Assembly: GCF_003337245.1 (NCBI RefSeq)
Contig: NZ_QPJE01000001.1
Location: forward strand, 1-64,000
DNA from: Halanaerobium sp. MA284_MarDTE_T2
GTDB taxonomy: Bacteria > Bacillota > Halanaerobiia > Halanaerobiales > Halanaerobiaceae
Length of the DNA: 64,000 nt
Direction of reading: 5' to 3'
Under the pieces are notes generated by a model. The model searched no databases. It saw only the letters and a list, made by a program, of their open reading frames with translations, and was not told where the DNA came from. The translations under genes and the position numbers were made by a program. Positions 55,249 to 62,581 of the stretch are shown piece by piece. How positions within the stretch are numbered: the stretch's first letter is position 1; each line of letters begins with the position of its first letter.

Positions 55249-56445
55249 ATGTCAGCCAATATTATTTTGGGAGTAACGGGAGGAATAGCAGCTTATAAGC
55301 TGCTGAATGTTGCCAGCAGTCTGACAAAATCAGGTTTTAATGTTTACACAATTATGACTGATTCTGCAGCTGAATTTGTTAGCCCATTAACCTTTCATTC
55401 AATTACACATCTGCCAGCTGAAAAGGATTTGTTCAGCAGCTGGAATAGTGGGGGGGTAAAGCATATAGAGCTGGCCGACAAAGCAGATCTGTGTTTAATT
55501 GCGCCAGCTACAGCTAACTTTATTGGCAAAGCAGCTGGTGGGATTGCAGATGATCTTCTCACAACTGTTATACTTGCTGTACAGTCTCCTATTTTAATTG
55601 CCCCATCTATGAATGTACATATGTATGAAAATAAAATTGTACAGAAAAATTTAAAATTTCTTGAAGAAGAGTTGGATTATAAAATCATTACCCCTGAATC
55701 GGGCTATTTAGCCTGTGGTTATGAGGGCCGGGGCAGACTTCCAGAACCTGAAATTTTAGTTGAATCTGTAAAAATGTTTTTAAACAAGAAAGATTTAAAA
55801 GGAAAAAAAGTTATGATATCTGCCGGCCCAACCAGAGAAGCAGTTGATCCTGTAAGATATATTTCCAATTATTCAAGCGGGAGAATGGGTTATGCACTTG
55901 CCAGAGCAGCGGCTTTTAGAGGAGCTGAGGTTACTCTTATATCTGGCCCGGTGTCTTTAGAAAAGCCTCTGGGGGTAGACTTAATCAATGTAGAATCTGC
56001 AGAGGAAATGAAAAATGCTGTTTTTCAGAATTTTTCTGAACAGGATATAATTGTTATGGCAGCAGCAGTAGCTGATTACAGACCTAAAGAGAAAAAAAAT
56101 AAGAAAATAAAAAAATCCGATTCTATAATGACTTCTAATTTAAAGCTTGAAAGAACAGATGATATATTATTTAATTTAGGTAAAGAGAAAAGAAAAGATC
56201 AAATATTGATTGGATTTGCTGCTGAGACTGAATCTCTGTTGAAGAATGCTAGGAAAAAACTAAAAAAGAAAAATGCGGATTATATAATTGCTAATAATAT
56301 AAGTAACAAGAAGTTAGGATTTGGCAGCAGAGATAATAAGGTTACTATATTAAGTGTAGAACGTGTTAGCGAGTTTCCAATTATGGATAAAGAAGAACTT
56401 GCAGATGAAATATTTGATTATATTATTGGTGCAGAAAGGAAATAA
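55249..56445 (+). CDS. coaBC: Bifunctional CoaBC (phosphopantothenoylcysteine synthetase/decarboxylase)
   Basis: The N-terminal flavoprotein decarboxylase (CoaC, about residues 1-180) has GVTGGIAAYK, the PASMN-type APSMNVHMY and the SGYLACGYEGRGRLPEP substrate lid; the C-terminal CTP-dependent synthetase (CoaB) starts at GKKVMISAGPTREAVDPVR and has AAAVADYRPK. It makes 4'-phosphopantetheine for coenzyme A. In many Firmicutes priA follows immediately; here about 6 kb of other genes intervene. Confidence 0.96.
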   Translation: MSANIILGVTGGIAAYKLLNVASSLTKSGFNVYTIMTDSAAEFVSPLTFHSITHLPAEKDLFSSWNSGGVKHIELADKADLCLIAPATANFIGKAAGGIADDLLTTVILAVQSPILIAPSMNVHMYENKIVQKNLKFLEEELDYKIITPESGYLACGYEGRGRLPEPEILVESVKMFLNKKDLKGKKVMISAGPTREAVDPVRYISNYSSGRMGYALARAAAFRGAEVTLISGPVSLEKPLGVDLINVESAEEMKNAVFQNFSEQDIIVMAAAVADYRPKEKKNKKIKKSDSIMTSNLKLERTDDILFNLGKEKRKDQILIGFAAETESLLKNARKKLKKKNADYIIANNISNKKLGFGSRDNKVTILSVERVSEFPIMDKEELADEIFDYIIGAERK

Positions 56446-56514
56446 GTTAATAAGATTTTTTTAATGTCAAGGAAATTATACCAGTTAGTAAGCCTTTTTT
56501 TAATTTTAAAAATT

Positions 56515-56560
56515 GACTTTCCCCATTTTTGCAACTTTAAAAATAGTTTTGGGGAAACTC
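56515..56560. repeat. 46-bp short relative of the foldback repeat
   Basis: GACTTTCCCCA (56515-56525) and TGGGGAAACTC (56550-56560) are the same imperfect terminal repeats as at 52054-52311, in opposite orientation. The complement of the interior (TATTTTTAAAGTTGCAAAAA) follows the left end of the large copy with few differences. The copy either lost, or never had, the palindromic core. Confidence 0.6.
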
Positions 56561-56712
56561 TTATTTAATCTTTAAAATTGACTTTTATTTCCTTATAGCA
56601 TATAATTAAATAATAAATAAATTCAATTATCTTTTCTGGGGGGTGAAAAAAACAGAATAGGACAGTTTGGCAATTTTTGATAATTTTAACAACGAGGAGG
56701 TAGAAGTTTAGA

Positions 56713-58284
56713 ATGAAAAAAACACGAATATTTGTATTTTTTGTTATTTTAATAGTATTTATGGCCAGTTTATCAGTATCGGTTCTGGCCCAAGTTGTAG
56801 AAAAGGGAGGAACTTTAGTATTTGGTCGTGGTGGTGATTCTGTTGGTCTTGATCCAATTCAGGTTACAGATGGAGAATCATTTAAAGTAACACAGCAGAT
56901 TTATGACACACTTGTTGATTATAAGCCCGGGACAACAGAAGTTATACCTGCACTGGCTACAGATTGGGATATTTCCGATGATGGACTGAGATGGACTTTT
57001 CACCTTAGAGAAAATGTGGAATTTCATGATGGAAATCCATTTAATGCAGAAGCAGTAAAATGGAATTTTGACCGCTGGCGTTTGGAAGATCATCCCTATC
57101 ATATAGGTGGAGAATTTACTTATTATGGCTATATGTTCCAGGGTTTTCCAGGGATTATAGATGAAGTTAATGTTATAGATGAATATACTGTGGAATTTAT
57201 ACTCACAGAAAAACAGGCTCCTTTTTTAAACAACCTTGCTATGGTTCCTTTTGGGATTTCAAGTCCAGAAGCAGTTAAAAAATGGGGTGAAGATTATTTT
57301 AAACACCCAGTAGGAACAGGAGCATATAAGTTTGTAGAATGGAATCAGGGAGATAGAGTTATTGTTGAGGCAAATGAGAATTACTGGAGAGAAAGGGCTT
57401 ATCTTGATAAAATTGTATTTCGATCAATTCCAGATAATGCAGCACGTTTTATGGAACTTCAGGCAGGTACAATTGATATGATGGATGGCCTAAGTCCGGA
57501 AGATGTTGATGCAGTTAAAGATTCTTCTGAATTGAAACTTACACTTCGCCCTAGTATGAATGTTGGTTACCTTGCCATGAATTTTAAATTTGAACCATTT
57601 GATGATGTTAGGGTAAGGCGTGCTTTTAATCATGCTATTAATAAAGAGGCTTTAATTGGAGCATTTTATTCTGGTCTTGGAGAACCTGCCAAAAATCCTA
57701 TGCCACCTTCCATATGGGGGTATAATGACGATATTGAGCCATATGAATATAATTTAGAAAAAGCAAAAAAATTGCTTGATGAAGCTGGATATGAAGATGG
57801 TTTTGAATTTGATTTATGGTATTTACCTGTGCCGAGACCATATATACCTCAGGGTAAGTTTATTGGACAGGCTATTCAGAGTTATTTAAGTGAAATAAAT
57901 GTTAAAGCTAATTTAGTAACTTATGACTGGAGTACTTATCTTGACAAAACAGAGCATCAGGAAGCACCTACCTATATGTTAGGATGGACAGGCGATAATG
58001 GTGATCCGGATAACTTTTTATATGTTTTACTGGACAAAACTAACAGCAACAATGCTTATGAAAGTGAAGAACTGCATGAGGTTTTAATTGAAGCACAAAA
58101 GACTATGGACCGGGAAAAACGTATTGAACTTTACAGAAAAGCACAGAAGATAATCCACAGAGATGCCCCGTGGGTACCTCTTGTACATTCAACACCACCT
58201 CTTGCTTTAAAATCTAATATTAATAATTTTATTCCTAATCCAACTGGAACAGAAAAACTGCACAGAGTTTGGCTGGACAAATAA
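56713..58284 (+). CDS. ABC transporter solute-binding protein, peptide/nickel family 5
   Basis: The 523-residue protein has a signal peptide (basic MKKTR, hydrophobic core, cleavage after SVLA near residue 26) and no lipobox cysteine, so it should be a soluble periplasmic protein, as expected in a diderm. The mature part has the family-5 features: ALATDWDISDDGLRWTFHLRENVEFHDG, then VRVRRAFNHAINKEAL. It captures oligopeptides or related solutes for the two permeases that follow. The ligand cannot be fixed. GAGGAGGT precedes the ATG. Confidence 0.92.
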   Translation: MKKTRIFVFFVILIVFMASLSVSVLAQVVEKGGTLVFGRGGDSVGLDPIQVTDGESFKVTQQIYDTLVDYKPGTTEVIPALATDWDISDDGLRWTFHLRENVEFHDGNPFNAEAVKWNFDRWRLEDHPYHIGGEFTYYGYMFQGFPGIIDEVNVIDEYTVEFILTEKQAPFLNNLAMVPFGISSPEAVKKWGEDYFKHPVGTGAYKFVEWNQGDRVIVEANENYWRERAYLDKIVFRSIPDNAARFMELQAGTIDMMDGLSPEDVDAVKDSSELKLTLRPSMNVGYLAMNFKFEPFDDVRVRRAFNHAINKEALIGAFYSGLGEPAKNPMPPSIWGYNDDIEPYEYNLEKAKKLLDEAGYEDGFEFDLWYLPVPRPYIPQGKFIGQAIQSYLSEINVKANLVTYDWSTYLDKTEHQEAPTYMLGWTGDNGDPDNFLYVLLDKTNSNNAYESEELHEVLIEAQKTMDREKRIELYRKAQKIIHRDAPWVPLVHSTPPLALKSNINNFIPNPTGTEKLHRVWLDK

Positions 58285-58313
58285 AATTATTTAACTTTAA
58301 TAAGCATTTTATT

Positions 58314-58341
58314 AATCTGCGGCTGAATTCAGCCGCAGATT
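58314..58341 (+). terminator. Perfect palindrome between binding protein and permease genes
   Basis: AATCTGCGGCTGAA is followed by its exact complement, giving a 28-base palindrome with no fixed loop, then TATCTTTAAA. The T run is weak, so it may act as a partial terminator or 3' end stabiliser that lets the binding protein exceed the permeases. Confidence 0.65.
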
Positions 58342-58371
58342 ATCTTTAAATAGGAAGGTGTTAAAAAAACA

Positions 58372-59376
58372 ATGCTCAATTATATAATAAAAAGACTGCT
58401 GGCTTTAATCCCAATTTTAATTGGTGTTGCTGTAATAGTATTTTTGATTGTACATTTGATACCTGGAGATCCAGCCCAGACAATGCTCGGTGAGAGGGCT
58501 ACTGATGCACAACTTGAACGGCTGAGGGAAAGCATGGGACTGAATGATCCATTATATATTCAGTTCTGGCGCTATGTTAAGGATCTATTGCATGGTGATC
58601 TGGGAAGATCGATTATGAGTAATAATCCGGTTATATCTGAATTAAAAATAAGGTTTCCAGCTACACTGGAGCTTTCATTTTTTGCTATGATTTTTTCTGT
58701 TTTTGTTGGTGTTCCTGCTGGTATTTTTGCAGCTATAAACCAGAATTCTTGGTTTGATAATTTAAGTATGATGGTTGCACTTATAGGTGTTTCGATGCCT
58801 ATTTTTTGGCTTGGACTTATGTTTATCTGGTTATTTGCTGTTGAACTTGGCTGGTTCCCTCCTTCTTCCAGGATAAGTGTAGAGACTGTTTTAAATCCGG
58901 TGACAAATTTATATGTTGTTGACAGTATTTTAAATGGAAATTTTACTGCCTTAATAGATGTTCTTCATCATTTATTTTTACCGGCAGTTGCCCTGGGAAC
59001 TATTCCTATGGCCATTATCGCCAGAATGACTCGTTCCTCTATGCTTGAGGTTTTGAGGCAGGACTTTATAAGAACTGCTTATGCAAAAGGATTAAAAAGA
59101 AAAGCAGTGATTTTTAAACATGCTTTGAAAAATGCACTGGTACCAATAATAACGGTTGTTGGACTTCAGTTTGGTGTTCTCTTAGGGGGAGCAGTTATGA
59201 CAGAAACTATTTTTTCCTGGCCGGGTCTGGGGAAATATCTTGTTGACGCTATATATGCAAGAGATTTTCCAATAGTACAGGGAGGAATTTTGTTTTTTGC
59301 TGGAGTATTTGTATTTGTTAATCTTATAGTTGACCTGTCGTATGCAACTGTAGATCCGCGGATTCAGTACGAGTAG
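58372..59376 (+). CDS. Peptide-type ABC transporter permease, DppB/OppB family
   Basis: A 334-residue inner-membrane permease with about six helices. The N-terminal signature is LIVHLIPGDPAQTMLGERA; the EAA loop facing the ATPase is RTAYAKGLKRKAVIFKHALKNAL. It forms the channel together with the DppC-like protein encoded 15 bases downstream. The start ATG 58372 follows AGGAAGGTG. Confidence 0.93.
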   Translation: MLNYIIKRLLALIPILIGVAVIVFLIVHLIPGDPAQTMLGERATDAQLERLRESMGLNDPLYIQFWRYVKDLLHGDLGRSIMSNNPVISELKIRFPATLELSFFAMIFSVFVGVPAGIFAAINQNSWFDNLSMMVALIGVSMPIFWLGLMFIWLFAVELGWFPPSSRISVETVLNPVTNLYVVDSILNGNFTALIDVLHHLFLPAVALGTIPMAIIARMTRSSMLEVLRQDFIRTAYAKGLKRKAVIFKHALKNALVPIITVVGLQFGVLLGGAVMTETIFSWPGLGKYLVDAIYARDFPIVQGGILFFAGVFVFVNLIVDLSYATVDPRIQYE

Positions 59377-59390
59377 AGGAGGAAATTAGA

Positions 59391-60287
59391 ATGGCGGGAA
59401 AAAATAATAAAAAAATAAAGCAGAAAAAAATAATGCAAAAAAATACCAATCCATGGCTGGAAGCTTTTAGAAGATTAATAAAAAGCAGAATTGGAGTAGC
59501 GGGGCTGACAGTAATATTTCTACTATTACTTGTCGCTGTTTTTGCTCCTGTACTGGCACCATATGATCCTTTAAAAACAAATATAATGGCTAGATATAAA
59601 GCTCCATCATCAGAGCATCTGCTCGGAACAGATGGTATGGGAAGAGATATATTAAGCAGAATTATATTTGGATCCAGAATTTCACTACAGGTTGGTTTAA
59701 TTTCTGTATCTCTGGCCCTGATTTTTGGAGTTGGGTTTGGACTTGTTGCAGGTTTTTATGGTGGAAAAGTAGATATGATAATAATGAGATTGATGGATAT
59801 AATGCTTGCTTTTCCCAGTATTCTTTTAGCTATAGCAATTGTAGCTATTTTAGGACCACAACTAAAAAATGCCATGTTGGCTATTGGAATTATAAATATA
59901 CCACGGTTTGCGAGGATTATTCGCTCATCGGTACTTTCAATTAAAGAAAGTGAATATATTAGTGCTGCCAGAGCACTTGGTGCAGGTGATATGAGGATTT
60001 TATTTAAGCATATCTTACCAAATGCAATGGCTCCTTTAATTGTACAGACCACTTTGAGTATTGCTACAGCAATTCTGGAAGCAGCTGCATTAAGTTTTCT
60101 TGGCCTTGGAGCTCAACCACCTTCTCCAGAGTGGGGAGCTATGTTAAGTGATGCAAGAAGTTCTCTTCAAAAAGCACCATGGGTAGCTACATTTCCTGGA
60201 TTGGCAATAATTTTTGGTGTATTAGGGTTTAATTTACTTGGTGATGGTTTGAGAGATGCACTTGATCCTAAAATGAAAAATGTATAA
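59391..60287 (+). CDS. Peptide-type ABC transporter permease, DppC/OppC family
   Basis: The 298-residue protein has the DppC/OppC N-terminal helix, HLLGTDGMGRDILSRIIFGSR, an EAA loop SAARALGAGDMRILFKHILPN and the C-terminal FNLLGDGLRDALDPK. It pairs with the DppB-like protein. A terminator follows directly, so the ATPase subunits usual after dppBC are not encoded here and must come from elsewhere. Confidence 0.93.
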   Translation: MAGKNNKKIKQKKIMQKNTNPWLEAFRRLIKSRIGVAGLTVIFLLLLVAVFAPVLAPYDPLKTNIMARYKAPSSEHLLGTDGMGRDILSRIIFGSRISLQVGLISVSLALIFGVGFGLVAGFYGGKVDMIIMRLMDIMLAFPSILLAIAIVAILGPQLKNAMLAIGIINIPRFARIIRSSVLSIKESEYISAARALGAGDMRILFKHILPNAMAPLIVQTTLSIATAILEAAALSFLGLGAQPPSPEWGAMLSDARSSLQKAPWVATFPGLAIIFGVLGFNLLGDGLRDALDPKMKNV

Positions 60288-60295
60288 TAATTATC

Positions 60296-60318
60296 GGACA
60301 GCAGTTATGCTGTCCTTT
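60296..60318 (+). terminator. Terminator after the dppC-like gene
   Basis: GGACAGCA (60296-60303), loop GTTA, TGCTGTCC (60308-60315), followed by a T-rich tail. Confidence 0.85.
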
Positions 60319-60377
60319 ATTTTGATTTTTTAAGGATTAATCATATAATCTTTATAAAGAGAGGGGTGCCATCTGTT

Positions 60378-61136
60378 TTGAACCCGGTATTACTGCAAAT
60401 AGGAAATATTGAAATAAGATGGTATGGAGTTTTAATAATAACTTCTATTTTTATATCTCTGTGTATTATTAATAAACTTCTAAAAAAAGAAAGATTTGTT
60501 GAAATTGAGTTTTTTTTAGATTTTCTTATTTATGGAATTCCAGTATCAATATTAGGTGCCAGATTATATTATGTATTATTTAATTATAATTATTATTTTA
60601 AAAATCCGTCATTAATATTTTCTATCTGGAGAGGTGGGCTGGCAATTCATGGGGCTGCTTTTTCTGGTGTTGCTGTACTCTATTATTTGAGCAGGAAAAG
60701 AAATGTTCCGTTTTTAAAGCTGCTTGATATAATATCTCCAGCATTTGCATTTGCTCAAAGTATTGGTAGGTGGGGGAATTTTTTTAATAGAGAATCTTAT
60801 GGAAGAATTGTTGGGGTCGAGTATATAAATCATTTTCCTGATTTTATAAAAAAACAGATGTATATAGGAGGGGTTTACAGAGAGCCTACATTTTTATATG
60901 AATCTTTATTTAATTTAATTTTGTTTTTCTATTTAATGATCTATTATAATTTTTCTGATAAAGATGGTAATACATTTGCATATTATCTGTTGTTTTATTC
61001 TGCTGCCAGGTATGTGATAGAAGATTTTAGAACAGACAGCCTCATGCTGGCTGATTTGCAGGTTGCACAGATAGTAAGTGTTTTTTTAATAATGCTGTCT
61101 TTATTTATAATAGTTAAAAATTCATCAGATAGCTAA
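60378..61136 (+). CDS. lgt: Prolipoprotein diacylglyceryl transferase
   Basis: Lgt attaches diacylglycerol to the lipobox cysteine, the first of three steps completed by LspA and Lnt, both also encoded in this window. Seven helices and the signatures IRWYGVLI, GGLAIHGA and GRWGNFFNRESYG are present. GTG 60366 overlaps the GAGGGG ribosome site, so TTG 60378 is preferred (252 residues, product start NPVLLQIG). Confidence 0.93.
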   Translation: MNPVLLQIGNIEIRWYGVLIITSIFISLCIINKLLKKERFVEIEFFLDFLIYGIPVSILGARLYYVLFNYNYYFKNPSLIFSIWRGGLAIHGAAFSGVAVLYYLSRKRNVPFLKLLDIISPAFAFAQSIGRWGNFFNRESYGRIVGVEYINHFPDFIKKQMYIGGVYREPTFLYESLFNLILFFYLMIYYNFSDKDGNTFAYYLLFYSAARYVIEDFRTDSLMLADLQVAQIVSVFLIMLSLFIIVKNSSDS

Positions 61137-61231
61137 AACAGTTATTAAAGTAGCTCAAAATCATTATATTATCATCTTATTTTATCTATAAATATAAGTA
61201 TTTAATAAGGCTTGTCGAGCAGCCAAATTAA

Positions 61232-61260
61232 TTGACAGTTTTTAGCTAATATGCTACACT
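61232..61260 (+). promoter_or_regulatory. Promoter of metK
   Basis: TTGACA (61232-61237) is a perfect -35; TACACT (61255-61260), 17 bases on, is an acceptable -10. The leader to the metK start would be about 48 bases, too short for an S-box riboswitch, and none is seen. Confidence 0.7.
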
Positions 61261-61314
61261 ATATTTATTAAGAAAAATTAGAAAATTATTGGTATATATA
61301 TGAAAGGTGATAAT

Positions 61315-62499
61315 ATGACAAGGAAGTATCTTTTTACATCTGAATCAGTAACTGAAGGGCATCCAGATAAGGTTGCAGATCAAATTTCAGATGCTGTATT
61401 AGATGCAATTATTGCTGAAGATCCACAGGCTAGGGTTGCCTGTGAAAGTTTTGTTACAACAGGACTAATTTTAATTTCTGGTGAGATTTCAACCTCATGT
61501 TATGTTGATCTTACTGAAATTGCTCGAAAAACAGTTAAAGAAATTGGCTATACAAGAGCAAAATTTGGTTTTGATTCAGAAACCTGTGCTGTTTTAACAG
61601 CAATTGATGAGCAGTCAAGTGATATTGCTCTGGGAGTTGACCATGCTTTAGAAGAAAAAGAAGGCAGCTCAGCTTCTGAATTGGGAGCAGGAGATCAGGG
61701 TTTGATGTTTGGATATGCTTCTGATGAGACCAAAGAATTGATGCCGCTGCCGATTATGCTTGCTCATAAACTGGCCAGACAGCTTGCATATGTTAGGAAA
61801 AATGGCCCTTTAAAATATCTGCGTCCTGATGGAAAAACACAGGTAACAGTGGAATATGAAGACGGTAGACCTGTTAGGGTAGATAAAGTCCTTATTTCTT
61901 CACAGCACCATCCTAAAGTGAAACAGGAGCAGATAAAGAACGATATAACAGAAAGTGTTATACATAAAATCATACCTGAAAAATTTATAGATAAAAACAC
62001 AGAAATTTTTGTAAATCCAACCGGAAGATTTGTAATTGGAGGACCTAATGGTGACACAGGACTTACTGGCCGAAAAATTATTGTAGATACATATGGAGGT
62101 TCAGCACGACATGGTGGAGGAGCTTTTTCCGGAAAAGACCCAACCAAAGTTGACAGGTCAGCTTCTTATGCAGCCCGATATATTGCTAAAAATATTGTAG
62201 CAGCAGAGCTTGCCAGAAGATGTGAAGTACAGATTTCATATGCAATTGGGGTTGCAAAACCTCTTTCTGTAATGATAGAGACTTTTGGTACAGGTGTTAT
62301 AGATGATTATCAGCTAGAAAAATTTGTGAAAGAAGAATTTGATTTAAGACCGGCCAAAATAATAGAAAATTTGAATCTGAGAAGGCCTATTTATAGGCAG
62401 ATAGCGGCTTATGGTCATTTTGGAAGAGATGATCTAAATCTACCATGGGAAAAAATTGATAGAGTGGAAAATTTGCGCAGAAGAGCAGGATTAAATTAA
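61315..62499 (+). CDS. metK: S-adenosylmethionine synthetase
   Basis: MetK forms SAM from methionine and ATP. It has the N-terminal [32 protein letters not shown] and [19 protein letters not shown]-type loop (here SASYAARY). ATG 61315 after AAAGGTGAT gives 394-395 residues; the earlier ATG at 61300 lies inside the ribosome-site region. It is monocistronic, with its own promoter and a terminator. Confidence 0.97.
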   Translation: MTRKYLFTSESVTEGHPDKVADQISDAVLDAIIAEDPQARVACESFVTTGLILISGEISTSCYVDLTEIARKTVKEIGYTRAKFGFDSETCAVLTAIDEQSSDIALGVDHALEEKEGSSASELGAGDQGLMFGYASDETKELMPLPIMLAHKLARQLAYVRKNGPLKYLRPDGKTQVTVEYEDGRPVRVDKVLISSQHHPKVKQEQIKNDITESVIHKIIPEKFIDKNTEIFVNPTGRFVIGGPNGDTGLTGRKIIVDTYGGSARHGGGAFSGKDPTKVDRSASYAARYIAKNIVAAELARRCEVQISYAIGVAKPLSVMIETFGTGVIDDYQLEKFVKEEFDLRPAKIIENLNLRRPIYRQIAAYGHFGRDDLNLPWEKIDRVENLRRRAGLN

Positions 62500-62512
62500 A
62501 TACATCATTTTG

Positions 62513-62540
62513 CCGGAGGTGGAGGTCTGCCTTCGGTTTT
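62513..62540 (+). terminator. Terminator after metK
   Basis: CCGGAGG (62513-62519) pairs with CCTTCGG (62530-62536) with one G-T pair, then TTTT. It is a short stem with a ten-base loop. Confidence 0.65.
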
Positions 62541-62581
62541 CAATTATATATAAAATAATACAATAGTAGTGGTGAAATTAA

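Noticed and set aside
61137-61314. S-box (SAM) riboswitch before metK
   Set aside because: The leader downstream of the promoter is about 48 bases and contains no S-box core or terminator.
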